A DNA stretch of 64,000 nucleotides. It comes from Hyphomonas sp. Its GTDB lineage: Bacteria > Pseudomonadota > Alphaproteobacteria > Caulobacterales > Hyphomonadaceae. The position numbers were made by a program, and so were the translations under genes. Under the pieces are notes generated by a model, which made no database searches, was not told the origin of the DNA, and saw only the letters and a list, made by a program, of their open reading frames with translations. Numbering within the stretch: position 1 is the stretch's first letter; every line of letters begins with the position of its first letter. The DNA is taken from the NCBI GenBank assembly GCA_020638455.1, contig JACKIK010000003.1, positions 186,001 to 250,000 on the forward strand. The letters run 5' to 3'. Below, in pieces: positions 33,780-44,316 of this stretch.

Positions 33780-35018
33780 TCAGCTGTAGCGCGCCTCGAC
33801 TTTCGGGCCCGCCTTGCCGGCTTTGACCGCCTCTACACCGGCTTCGAGATCGGCGAGATAGGCATCGGCCACGTCAGCATGCTTGGGACTCAGCATCAGG
33901 TGCAGACTCGGCGGCTCCTTCGTGACCGAGGTGAACCAGCCCCGCCGGTAGATTTCGCCATACACCGCAAAGACATGCACATCCGGATGGGAAAACGCCA
34001 TCAGCCCGAGCATCGGATTGCCAACGATCTCGAAGCCAAGACGCTCCACGCCTTCCGAGATCCGCTCGCGCGTCGCGCAGACCTGCCCCTGAAGGCGCCG
34101 GTAGCCCTCGACCCCCAGCGTGTTCATAACGCCCCAGGCCGCCGAGATCGCGCCGCCCGGCCGGGTGCCGGCCAGCGTCGGCGTTTTCATCGGCGCCCCG
34201 CTCCAGCCGGCCATGTCGAACGGCATGTAGCTGTACAATTCCTCCGACCGGAACAGCACGGTCGAGGCGCCCTTGGCGCAATAGCCGTACTTGTGCAAGT
34301 CCGCGCTCATCGAATGGACGGCGGGAATCTCGAAATCGAAGGCCGGCACCGGCACGCCGTTCATTCGCGCGAACGGCGCGAAATACCCGCCGACGCACGC
34401 ATCGACATGCAGCCAGACGTCTTTCTTCGCCGCCACTTCGCCCAGCGCCGCAATCGGGTCGATCAGGCCGTGCGGAAAGTTCGGGGCCGACCCGACCATC
34501 ATCACCGTTGCCGCGTCCACCGCCTCGCCCATGGCGGCCGGGTCGGCTTCATAGCTGCCATCCGTTTTCAGCGGCACACGGCGGACCTCGATGTCCATCA
34601 GGTGCGCCGCCTTGTCGAAAGCGAGATGGGCCGACTGCGGCAGGACGATATTCTGCCCGTCGCGCGGCTTACCCTTCGCACGCGCATAGTCCCGCGCCGT
34701 CTTGACCGCCATGGTGATCGAATCGGTGCCGCCGGACGTCATCGCGCCGGTCGCCCCGTCCGGCCCGTGCAACAGGCCGAGGCCCATGCCGATGACTTCC
34801 TTTTCCATCTGCGCAAGACTCGGAAAGGCAAGGGGGCCGAGGCCGTTTTCGGCCATGTAGAGCGTGTAGGCTTCCTGCTGGACCTGTTCCACATCATGAC
34901 CGGCATTGAAGACATAGACCGCCGTCCGTCCGTTGCGCCATTGCGCGTCGCCGCCGCCGCGCGTGATCATTTCCTGGCGCACATCGGCCCAGTCGCGGCC
35001 CTTTTCCGGCATCTGCAT
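33780..35018 (-). CDS. PLP-dependent decarboxylase, sphingosine-1-phosphate lyase-like
   Basis: A 412-residue group II PLP enzyme. The motif set is close to sphingosine 1-phosphate lyase: FPSLAQMEKEVIGMGLGLLH, TSGGTDSITMA (94-104), SAHLAFDKAAHLM with His131, LHVDACVGG with Asp206, and the PLP lysine Lys243 in SADLHKYGYCAKGAS. S1P lyase splits phosphorylated long-chain bases into a fatty aldehyde and phosphoethanolamine. Sphingolipids occur in Caulobacterales relatives, so the role is plausible. Glutamate or aromatic amino acid decarboxylase is the alternative. Confidence 0.82.
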   Translation of the reverse strand: MQMPEKGRDWADVRQEMITRGGGDAQWRNGRTAVYVFNAGHDVEQVQQEAYTLYMAENGLGPLAFPSLAQMEKEVIGMGLGLLHGPDGATGAMTSGGTDSITMAVKTARDYARAKGKPRDGQNIVLPQSAHLAFDKAAHLMDIEVRRVPLKTDGSYEADPAAMGEAVDAATVMMVGSAPNFPHGLIDPIAALGEVAAKKDVWLHVDACVGGYFAPFARMNGVPVPAFDFEIPAVHSMSADLHKYGYCAKGASTVLFRSEELYSYMPFDMAGWSGAPMKTPTLAGTRPGGAISAAWGVMNTLGVEGYRRLQGQVCATRERISEGVERLGFEIVGNPMLGLMAFSHPDVHVFAVYGEIYRRGWFTSVTKEPPSLHLMLSPKHADVADAYLADLEAGVEAVKAGKAGPKVEARYS

Positions 35019-35261
35019 GGCTCGTCTCTCCCTCTGTATCTGTTGCGGAAAACCTTAGCGGCGCGCCGCCGCACTGGCCAGCTGCAGCAGCTCACCCAAA
35101 AGCGATCCCCGGAAAGATTCCACCTGCAGTGTATGCTGCACATTCAGGCGAGCCCGCCTCGCTGTCGGGGCGACTGAGCGAAGTGCATCTTTTTCCTCGC
35201 GCATTGTGCGAAGGCCGTTGCCCGGACGGGGCCGCGGGAATATTGTGCGATGTCCAGAAAA

Positions 35262-35293
35262 ACTGAACTCAAGACTGAACTCAAAACTGACTC
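35262..35293. repeat. 12-bp tandem repeat in the sspB leader
   Basis: ACTGAACTCAAG, then ACTGAACTCAAA, then a partial ACTGACTC: 2.7 units directly upstream of the sspB start (35311). The 12-bp period keeps frame, so an upstream GTG/TTG frame would read it as a repeated tetrapeptide. I prefer to treat it as non-coding leader. Confidence 0.6.
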
Positions 35294-35310
35294 GGGGGCG
35301 GCCGCCGGCC

Positions 35311-35784
35311 ATGACAGACTATATCGGTTATGAAGCGCTCACCCAGGCGGCCATGCGCGGTGTCGTCCGCGAGGCGCTGAAGCGCGCACGGACCAATGGC
35401 GGCCTGCCGGGCGACCACCATTTCTACATCACCTTCCGCACCCGGGCCCCCGGCGTGCGCATGGCGGACTATCTGATCGAGCGGTTCCCGGAAGACATGA
35501 CGATCGTCGTCCAGCACCAGTTCTGGGACCTCGAAGTGCATGAAGGCCATTTCGAAATCATCCTGAAATTCTCCGGCGTCCCACAACATCTGTTCGTGCC
35601 CTATGCCGCCATCACGCGCTTCGTCGACCCGTCGGTGAATTTCGGCCTCACCTTCGAAGCTCCCAACAAGGAAGACGCGGTCATCGCCCCGGCCGCCGAC
35701 GTGAAGCCTGACAGCGACGCGCCCGACGCCCCGGCCGATGCGGCCGGCACGGTCGTCAATCTCGACGCCTTCCGGCGCAAATAG
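35311..35784 (+). CDS. sspB: SspB-family ClpXP adaptor
   Basis: A 157-residue alpha-type SspB, which delivers ssrA-tagged proteins to ClpXP. The substrate-binding domain reads MRGVVREALKRARTNGGLPG, HHFYITFRTRAPGVRM, EDMTIVVQHQFWDLEVHEGHFEI and VPQHLFVPYAAITRFVDPSVNFGLTF. An acidic linker ends in a short hydrophobic/basic tail VVNLDAFRRK, the ClpX-docking segment. The partner tmRNA is encoded in the same window. The ATG at 35311 gives the family N-terminus, but its ribosome-binding site is weak. Confidence 0.9.
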   Translation: MTDYIGYEALTQAAMRGVVREALKRARTNGGLPGDHHFYITFRTRAPGVRMADYLIERFPEDMTIVVQHQFWDLEVHEGHFEIILKFSGVPQHLFVPYAAITRFVDPSVNFGLTFEAPNKEDAVIAPAADVKPDSDAPDAPADAAGTVVNLDAFRRK

Positions 35785-35793
35785 GCCGGCCTG

Positions 35794-36252
35794 TTGTCAG
35801 AGACCGAAAAGCCCCGCCTCAGCGACGCTGACATGCTGGCCCGTTTCCAGGGCTCGAAGAAACGTCCGCCCTGTTCCGACACGCTCGGCATGAAGCTGGT
35901 CGAGGTCGAGCAGGACAAAATGCGCATACGGATGGAATTCGATGTCAGCCCGTCCTTCGCCAATCCGACCGGCGCCGTGCAGGGCGGTTTTGTCTCCGCC
36001 ATGCTGGACGAAGCGATGAGCACCTGCGTCATCATCGCCTCCAACGTCACCATGACCGCGCCGACGCTGGAAATGAAGACCAGCTTCCTGACCCGCCTGA
36101 TGCCCGGCAAGGCCTTCGTCGAGGCCCGTATCCTGCGCCTCGGCAAGTCCGCCGCCTTCATGGAAGCCGAATGCTTCGACCCGGACGGCAAACTGGTCGC
36201 CAAGGCCACCGCCACGGCGATCCCGATGCCGTTCAAGCGGCTCGGCAAATGA
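35794..36252 (+). CDS. PaaI-family thioesterase (hotdog fold), first of a pair
   Basis: About 152 residues. The hotdog signature is FANPTGAVQGGFVSAMLDEAM, where the loop and Asp form the thioesterase active site, followed by TLEMKTSFLTRLMPGKAFVEARI. Such enzymes hydrolyse acyl- or aryl-CoA thioesters. The frame opens with TTG at 35794; an ATG at 35833 is the alternative, giving a shorter N-terminus. Its stop overlaps the start of a second thioesterase by ATGA, so the two are translated together. Confidence 0.82.
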   Translation: MSETEKPRLSDADMLARFQGSKKRPPCSDTLGMKLVEVEQDKMRIRMEFDVSPSFANPTGAVQGGFVSAMLDEAMSTCVIIASNVTMTAPTLEMKTSFLTRLMPGKAFVEARILRLGKSAAFMEAECFDPDGKLVAKATATAIPMPFKRLGK

Positions 36253-36680
36253 GCTTCGACAAGCAGGCCTATTGGGAAGGCGTGCTCGGCGACGGCACCC
36301 GCCCGCCCGCCACCGATTTTGTCGGCTTCGACCTCATCGCCTTCAGCGCAGACGAAGGCTGGGCGGAGGCCGCCTTCTGCCTGCCGGACGAAGCGAAGAA
36401 CCCCGCCGGCAATGCCCAGGGTGGTTTCATCACGGCAGCCCTCGACGAAATCATGAGCGTCGCCGGCTCCATCGTGCAGGATGGCCCCGCCATGGCGCCG
36501 ACCCTGCAGATGACAGTCAGCTTCATCCGCCCCGTGCCCGTCGGCACCCGCCTCATCGGCCGTGGCGAAGTCGTCCGCAGGGGCAAGGCCGCCATCTTCA
36601 CCCAGGGCTTCCTCCGCGCCGAAGACGGCACCCTGCTCGCCCAGGCCACGGCGAGCTGCATTCCCCGGTCTCTGGCATGA
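36249..36680 (+). CDS. PaaI-family thioesterase (hotdog fold), second of a pair
   Basis: 143 residues, paralogous to the preceding gene: KNPAGNAQGGFITAALDEIM is the active-site helix, TLQMTVSFIRPVPVGTRLIG follows. Hotdog thioesterases work as dimers or tetramers, so tightly coupled paralogues may form a mixed complex. The next gene is a P450, 116 bp on, suggesting lipid or hydrophobic-compound metabolism, but no terminator or shared promoter proves linkage. Confidence 0.85.
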   Translation: MSFDKQAYWEGVLGDGTRPPATDFVGFDLIAFSADEGWAEAAFCLPDEAKNPAGNAQGGFITAALDEIMSVAGSIVQDGPAMAPTLQMTVSFIRPVPVGTRLIGRGEVVRRGKAAIFTQGFLRAEDGTLLAQATASCIPRSLA

Positions 36681-36688
36681 ACGAGCCT

Positions 36689-36720
36689 TATCCTCCACCG
36701 CTTGCGGGGGAGGATGAAAC
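36689..36720. repeat. Palindromic repeat, family 3 copy A
   Basis: Hairpin with arms ATCCTCCACCGC and GCGGGGGAGGAT around a TT loop, followed by GAAAC. A second copy is at 46454-46487. It lies between the thioesterase pair and the P450 gene. Confidence 0.65.
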
Positions 36721-36796
36721 GCCCTGACGCAGGGACACCCGCGCCAGTGCGCTCCGCCTGTGCTATCCTTACTGAAAATAATATCAGGAGGAACAC

Positions 36797-38029
36797 ATGG
36801 CCGACGATCAGGGCAGCACGCCCGCCGTCCCGAAGTCTGTCATCGAGGTAACGGCCTTCATGCCTGACACGCGGACCGATCCGCATCCGAAGCTGAAAGC
36901 CCTGCGCGACAATTGCCCCGTGATGCGCGACGAGATGGCCAAGACCTGGTTCCTCACCCGCTATGGCGACATCCGCGAGACGGTGAACGACCGGAGCTTC
37001 GTGCGCCATCCGCTGAACTCCGAAGAAGGCTCGATCTCGCGCCAGCTGATCGAGGACGAGGAAAACCCGCGCCGCACCTCCATCCTGTTCATGGACGAGC
37101 CGGACCATTCGCGCGTCCGTCCGCCGCTCGCCAAGGCCTTTTACGCCCGCATCAACAAGATGAAGCCGGAGATCGAGGCCATCATCGACGACACGATCGA
37201 GGCGGCGCCCGCCGCTGGCGTGTTCGACCTGATGGCAGAGATCGCGGTGCCGATCCCGGTCACGGTGATTGCCCGCATCCTCGGCGTTGACGAAGCCCGC
37301 CTGCCGGAATTCCGTCAATGGTCCGAAGATGTGATCCTCGGCCTCAATCCCGTCCGCACACCGGAAGAAACAGAGCGCATGATGGCCGGTGGCGCCGCGC
37401 TCGATGCCTATTTCACCGAACTGATGGACGCCCGCCGCAAGGTGCCTGCCGACGATCTCATCACCGACATGGTGCAGCTGCAGGCGAGCGGCGAAGCTCA
37501 GCTCTCGGACGATGATGTCCGCATCAACCTGCAGGCCCTGCTGGTTGGCGGCAACCTCACCACCACCGATCTCATCGGCAATGGTGTCTGGCTGTTCCTC
37601 ACCCATCCGGACCAGCTGGCTGCCCTGAAGGCCAATCCGGGCCTTGGCGCGCAGGCAGTGGAAGAAGTGCTGCGCTATGAAGCGCCGGTCTCGGCCACGT
37701 CCCGCATCGTCGAAAAGGACAAGGACGTCGCCGGCTGTCCGATGAAGGAACACCAGGTCGTCTTCTGCTCGCTTGCCTCGGCCAATCGCGACGAGGAGGC
37801 GTTCGAGGTGCCCGAAGCCTTCGACATCACCAAGAAACGCGCCAGCCACATCGCCTTCGGCGGCGGCCCGCACATCTGCATCGGCGCACCCCTTGCCCGC
37901 ATCGAGGCGCGGCGCGTCTACCAGAAACTGTTCGAACGCTTCCCGGACATGAAATTGCCCGAACAGGACATCGCCTGGCGCGCCCTGCCTTTCTTCCGCG
38001 GCATCGAGAAGCTGGAGGTCCGGGTCTGA
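36797..38029 (+). CDS. Cytochrome P450
   Basis: 410 residues, soluble bacterial class I type. The heme-binding loop is FGGGPHICIGAPLARIEARR with the axial cysteine; the ExxR motif is in EEVLRYEAP; the I-helix reads LLVGGNLTTTD, in which the usual acid before the threonines is replaced, so proton delivery may differ. AGGAGG precedes the ATG. Electrons would come from a ferredoxin not encoded here. Substrate unknown; the upstream thioesterases hint at an acyl or terpenoid compound. Confidence 0.92.
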   Translation: MADDQGSTPAVPKSVIEVTAFMPDTRTDPHPKLKALRDNCPVMRDEMAKTWFLTRYGDIRETVNDRSFVRHPLNSEEGSISRQLIEDEENPRRTSILFMDEPDHSRVRPPLAKAFYARINKMKPEIEAIIDDTIEAAPAAGVFDLMAEIAVPIPVTVIARILGVDEARLPEFRQWSEDVILGLNPVRTPEETERMMAGGAALDAYFTELMDARRKVPADDLITDMVQLQASGEAQLSDDDVRINLQALLVGGNLTTTDLIGNGVWLFLTHPDQLAALKANPGLGAQAVEEVLRYEAPVSATSRIVEKDKDVAGCPMKEHQVVFCSLASANRDEEAFEVPEAFDITKKRASHIAFGGGPHICIGAPLARIEARRVYQKLFERFPDMKLPEQDIAWRALPFFRGIEKLEVRV

Positions 38030-38033
38030 GGCC

Positions 38034-38321
38034 TCACCCCAGCTGCGGCTTTACATGCTCCCAGATCGTCCACAGGCCGATCAGGACGAAGCCAATGCCG
38101 GCGATCAGCTTCAGCGGCACCATGGTGAGGTAGCGCTCCGCCAGCGTGCCGAGCCCCACCGCAATCGCCGTCGACACCACAAGCGCCGCCGCGGCCGCCA
38201 CGAACACGACCCAGCGCGAGACATGGTTCTCGGCCGAGAATAGCACCGTGGCGAGCTGCGTCTTGTCGCCCAGCTCCGCCAGGAACACGGTCACAAACAC
38301 GGTCAGGAAGGCACGCAGCAT
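38034..38321 (-). CDS. GDT1/UPF0016-family membrane protein, half-size
   Basis: 95 residues with three hydrophobic helices and one copy of the ELGDKTQLAT motif. GDT1/TMEM165 proteins export Mn2+ or Ca2+ and normally have two such repeats in about 190 residues; half-size bacterial members must dimerise. MLRAFLTVFVTVFLAELGDKTQ is the family start. The in-frame extension to 40055 is antisense to the helicase gene. A partner half gene is not in view. Confidence 0.82.
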   Translation of the reverse strand: MLRAFLTVFVTVFLAELGDKTQLATVLFSAENHVSRWVVFVAAAAALVVSTAIAVGLGTLAERYLTMVPLKLIAGIGFVLIGLWTIWEHVKPQLG

Positions 38322-38507
38322 CGGGCAGTCTCCGGCAGGATCAGATTGGCCGCCCCTCAAACACCATTCCGCCCCGCCCCGCCAGCCTTCTCCCTGCGCG
38401 CACCCATGGCGCGCGCTCCGAAAACATGCCATACGCGCGCAAAATCCCTCTGACAGGTCGATCGAGCCTCGAAGACGATCCCTGTTTACCCTGCCGAAAG
38501 CGCGCCC

Positions 38508-40541
38508 ATGACCGCCCCCCAATCCCTCCCGCCGGCCCTTGCCGATGCCCTCGCCCGTCGTGGCTATGAGACCCTGACGCAGGTTCAGTCGGCCGTCCTC
38601 GCCCCAGAACTCGCCGGACAGGACCTGCTGGTCTCGGCCCAGACCGGCTCCGGCAAAACGGTCGCCTTCGGCCTCGCCATGGCCGCCGAACTGCTGGCCG
38701 GCGAAGATCGCCTGCCGCCGGCGGACCTGCCGCTCGCCGTGATCGTCGCCCCGACGCGCGAGCTTGCCGTCCAGGTCGCCCGCGAACTCACCTGGCTTTA
38801 CGGCCCGGCCGGTGCCCGCATCGCCACCTGTGTCGGCGGCATGGACATGCGCGACGAGCGCAAGGCGCTGGCGCGCGGCGCCCAGATCGTCGTTGGCACG
38901 CCTGGCCGCCTGTCGGACCATATCCGCCGCGAGTCGCTCGACACGTCCGGCGTCCGCGTCGTCGTGCTCGACGAGGCCGATGAGATGCTGGACATGGGCT
39001 TCCGCGAGGAACTCGAACATATTCTCGAAGGCACGCCGGAAACACGCCGCACGCTGATGTTCTCCGCCACCGTGCCGAAGGGCATCGCCGCGCTCGCCGC
39101 CCGCTATCAGCGCGAGGCTGCGCGCGTCACCACCGAAGCCGAGCGCAGCCAGCATGTCGACATCGAGTATCGTGCCCTGATGGTCGCGCCGGGAGACGAA
39201 GAAAACGCCATCGTCAACATTGTCCGTGCCTCGGACAGTGAAGGCGCCCTCGTCTTCTGCACCACGCGCGCTGCCGTGAACAAGCTGATGAGCCGCATGG
39301 GCAATCGCGGTTTTCACGTCGTCGCCCTGTCCGGCGAACTCAGCCAGAAGGAACGCTCCAACGCCCTGCAGGCGCTCCGCGACGGCCGCGCCCGCGTCTG
39401 TATCGCGACCGACGTTGCCGCCCGCGGCCTCGACCTCGAAAACCTCGGCCTCGTCATCCATGCGGATCTGCCGCGCGATCCGGCGACGCTGCTGCACCGT
39501 TCCGGCCGCACCGGGCGAGCGGGCCGCAAGGGCGTCAGCGTACTCATCGTCAATCCGAAAGCCCGCCGCCGCACCGAACGCCTCCTCTCCGACGCGAAGA
39601 TCGAGGCGAGCTGGGGCCGCCCGCCCTCCGCCGAGGAGATCAACGCCGCCGACGATGCGCGCCTGCTCGCCGATCCGGCCTTCATGGCGGACATCGCCGA
39701 GGCCGATGTGGCTCTTGCGAATGCCCTGCTCGAACGCCACGGCGCCGAGGCCGTCGCGCGCGCCTTCGTGGCGAAAGCCCGGGCCGGCCGCTCGGCCCCG
39801 GAGGACCTCCGCGAAGTGGACATGACCCCGCCGAAACCCCGCCGCGAGCGCAGTGCTGACGATGGCCCGCGCGAACCGCGCGAGAAACGCGGCAAAGCCG
39901 AACGCAAAGGCTTCGACGATGCCGTCTGGGTGCGGCTGAATGTCGGGCGCAAGAAGAATGCCGAAGCGCGCTGGATCCTGCCCGTGCTCTGCAAGGCCGG
40001 TGGTCTCTCGCGCGACGATATCGGCGCCATCCGCATCAATCCCGGCGACACGCATGTCGAACTCACCCGTGACGCCGCCACACGCTTCTTCGAGGCGCTG
40101 GGCGATGGCGGCACGCTGGAGAAGGGTCTCCGCGCCGAGCCCATGGACGGCGCGCCGCAGCCCTACCAGCGCCGCGAGCGGGAGGACCGGCCGGAACGGT
40201 CAGACCGCCCTGCCCCCTATCTCCGCAAGAAGGCCTACGATCCGGACGCTCCTCGCGATTTCTCCGGAAAGAAGCCCTACAAGAAGAAATCCTTCCCGGA
40301 CGACGCCCCGCCCGCCGCGCGCGAGCCCTCGCCCCAGACGGACTACATTCAGGACGACCGCAAGAAGCCTTACAAGAGCGGCCCGAAAACAGGCAAGAAG
40401 CCCTCCGGCAAACCCGCCAAGGCGCGCACCGACGGCGGCTGGCAGCCTCCCATGAAAGTCTCGGCCAAGCGGCCGAAGCCCGCTACGAAAAAGCCCGCCA
40501 AAGGCCCGAAGAAGGCGCGGAAGACCGCCCCGCGCGGCTGA
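38508..40541 (+). CDS. DEAD-box RNA helicase with DbpA-type RNA-binding domain
   Basis: 677 residues. The helicase core carries all main motifs: AQTGSGKT (44-51), APTRELAVQVA, TPGRLSDH, LDEADEMLDMG, FSATVP, CTTRAAV, ATDVAARGLD and HRSGRTGRAGR. A DbpA-like RNA-binding domain follows (DAVWVRLNVGRKKNAEARWI, DIGAIRINPGDTHVEL), then a Lys/Pro/Arg-rich tail of about 130 residues. The design matches CsdA/DeaD-like helicases for ribosome assembly and cold growth. Confidence 0.93.
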   Translation: MTAPQSLPPALADALARRGYETLTQVQSAVLAPELAGQDLLVSAQTGSGKTVAFGLAMAAELLAGEDRLPPADLPLAVIVAPTRELAVQVARELTWLYGPAGARIATCVGGMDMRDERKALARGAQIVVGTPGRLSDHIRRESLDTSGVRVVVLDEADEMLDMGFREELEHILEGTPETRRTLMFSATVPKGIAALAARYQREAARVTTEAERSQHVDIEYRALMVAPGDEENAIVNIVRASDSEGALVFCTTRAAVNKLMSRMGNRGFHVVALSGELSQKERSNALQALRDGRARVCIATDVAARGLDLENLGLVIHADLPRDPATLLHRSGRTGRAGRKGVSVLIVNPKARRRTERLLSDAKIEASWGRPPSAEEINAADDARLLADPAFMADIAEADVALANALLERHGAEAVARAFVAKARAGRSAPEDLREVDMTPPKPRRERSADDGPREPREKRGKAERKGFDDAVWVRLNVGRKKNAEARWILPVLCKAGGLSRDDIGAIRINPGDTHVELTRDAATRFFEALGDGGTLEKGLRAEPMDGAPQPYQRREREDRPERSDRPAPYLRKKAYDPDAPRDFSGKKPYKKKSFPDDAPPAAREPSPQTDYIQDDRKKPYKSGPKTGKKPSGKPAKARTDGGWQPPMKVSAKRPKPATKKPAKGPKKARKTAPRG

Positions 40542-40562
40542 TCCCTGTACGGAGGACCTGTA

Positions 40563-40907
40563 TCAGGCCTCGAGGATCGTCTCAAACGTGCCGAAGATCA
40601 TCCGCTTGCCGTCGAAGGGCAGGCCGCCCATGGCCTGCATCTCAGGCATCATGGCTTCCCAGGCCTTGTCCTGCGTTGTCCTGTCGGGCCAGCTGATCCA
40701 GGACACGACCACCGTTTCGCCCGGCTGGCATCTCACCGCCATCGGGAAGGAGGTAAGCTCGCCATCCGGCACGTCCTGCCCCCAGTTTTCCGCAACGGAC
40801 AACGCGCCATGCTTCCGGAACAGGGCCGCAGCCGCCTGCGCATGATCCAGATACGCCGTCTTGTTGGCGGTCGGCACGGCGGCCACCATCACTTGTACGC
40901 TTGCCAT
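40563..40907 (-). CDS. DUF1428 family protein
   Basis: A 114-residue ferredoxin-like-fold protein of DUF1428 (YbaA-like): VQVMVAAVPTANKTAYLDHA, GALSVAENWGQDVPDGELTSF, GETVVVSWISWPDRTTQDKAWE and PFDGKRMIFGTFETI. Function unknown. It is divergent from an HxlR-type regulator whose operator-like repeats lie between the two, the usual pattern for a small redox or detoxification protein under such a regulator. Confidence 0.85.
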   Translation of the reverse strand: MASVQVMVAAVPTANKTAYLDHAQAAAALFRKHGALSVAENWGQDVPDGELTSFPMAVRCQPGETVVVSWISWPDRTTQDKAWEAMMPEMQAMGGLPFDGKRMIFGTFETILEA

Positions 40908-40943
40908 GATTGTCTCCCTTTCAAGCTGCCGTCGCCGACCATA

Positions 40944-40992
40944 AGTTATTTATTATAACTGACAACTTCTTTTTTATGACTATATATTGTCA
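40944..40992. promoter_or_regulatory. Operator-like inverted repeats between DUF1428 and HxlR genes
   Basis: AGTTAT (40944-40949) and ATAACT (40955-40960) form a perfect palindrome with a 5-base centre. TGACAA (40960-40965) and TTGTCA (40987-40992) form a second, wider one. The stretch is very AT-rich within GC-rich DNA, as expected for the shared promoter and operator of the two divergent genes. Confidence 0.5.
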
Positions 40993-41022
40993 ATCAGGAC
41001 GAACTCCGTTGGATTGGCCAGC

Positions 41023-41697
41023 ATGAACCCGCAATCCCTCGACAAGAAGCGCCTCTACCATGATGGCTGCTCCGCCGCGCACGCGATGGATCTGATCGGC
41101 GAACGCTGGGCACTGCTGGTGATCCGGGAACTGATGCTCGGCCCGAAGCGGTTCAATGACATCCGGCGCAACCTGCAGGGCATCAGCGCGAATGTCCTCA
41201 GCCAGCGCCTCGACGAGCTGGAACGGATCGGCATCGTCATCCGCCGCACGCTGCCCCCGCCCGCCTCTGTGCAGGTCTATGACCTCACGGATTGGGGCCG
41301 GGAGCTGGAGCCCGTCTTCCAGGCGCTCGGCCGTTGGGCCGTCCGCTCGCCCTTCAGGGAAAACGGCCCGATGAGCGTGAATGCGCTCCTGATGTCGTTT
41401 TCGACCATGTTCGACGCCTCCCGCGCTGCCGGCTTCTCAGCGCGAATCTCGATGCTGCTGGAGGGCGAGCCCTGCCATGTGATCATCGCGGATGGTGCGA
41501 TCACCGCCCAGCGTGGCACGCTGGAGCCTGCCGACGTCCATCTGAGCGCCTCGACGGGCGACCTTCTGGAGCTGGTTTACGGCGGGAAAAAGCTCGGCTC
41601 CTGGCTCAAAAAGCCGGACGTGAGCGTCTCCGGAAAGGCTGAAATCCTGTCTGCCCTGCCGGCCTTTTTCCCGATTCCGGCACCGGTCGAAAGCTAA
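41023..41697 (+). CDS. HxlR-family transcriptional regulator with C-terminal SCP2-like domain
   Basis: 224 residues. The N-terminal 100 residues are an HxlR winged helix: CSAAHAMDLIGERWALLVIR, MLGPKRFNDIRRNLQGISAN, VLSQRLDELERIGIV. The rest resembles a sterol-carrier-like or ligand-binding domain (FSARISMLLEGEPCHVIIAD, LLELVYGGKKLGSW) found in a subset of these regulators. The ATG at 41023 starts the family-like N-terminus. HxlR proteins sense quinones, aldehydes or disulfide stress; the signal here is unknown. Confidence 0.88.
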   Translation: MNPQSLDKKRLYHDGCSAAHAMDLIGERWALLVIRELMLGPKRFNDIRRNLQGISANVLSQRLDELERIGIVIRRTLPPPASVQVYDLTDWGRELEPVFQALGRWAVRSPFRENGPMSVNALLMSFSTMFDASRAAGFSARISMLLEGEPCHVIIADGAITAQRGTLEPADVHLSASTGDLLELVYGGKKLGSWLKKPDVSVSGKAEILSALPAFFPIPAPVES

Positions 41698-41833
41698 GTT
41701 TTCGGAGTTTCCGGAGACCCGCGTCCGCCACTTTGGGTTGGCAGGTTTAGTGTCCTGTTTTTAAACAGTATTTATTGCGCACAAACCGGCCCTGAAAAGC
41801 AGATCGGGATTTCCCTTTTGGGCCCGGACCCCC

Positions 41834-41861
41834 TATATTTATGAGCGAATCTCAAAGAATC
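41834..41861 (+). promoter_or_regulatory. gyrB promoter region with two GANTC sites
   Basis: TATATTT at 41834-41840 is a likely -10 element, and GAATC occurs at 41847-41851 and 41857-41861, just before the gyrB ribosome-binding site. GANTC is the CcrM methylation site of Caulobacterales, so transcription could depend on methylation state. Confidence 0.35.
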
Positions 41862-41877
41862 GAACGGGAGGCCAAAC

Positions 41878-44304
<2,427 letters not shown>

Positions 44305-44316
44305 GGGAGTCTCCAC

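Noticed and set aside
38322..40055. Minus-strand extension of the GDT1-like frame over the helicase
   Set aside because: Only the last 96 codons (38034-38321) look like a protein; the rest is antisense to DEAD-box motifs.
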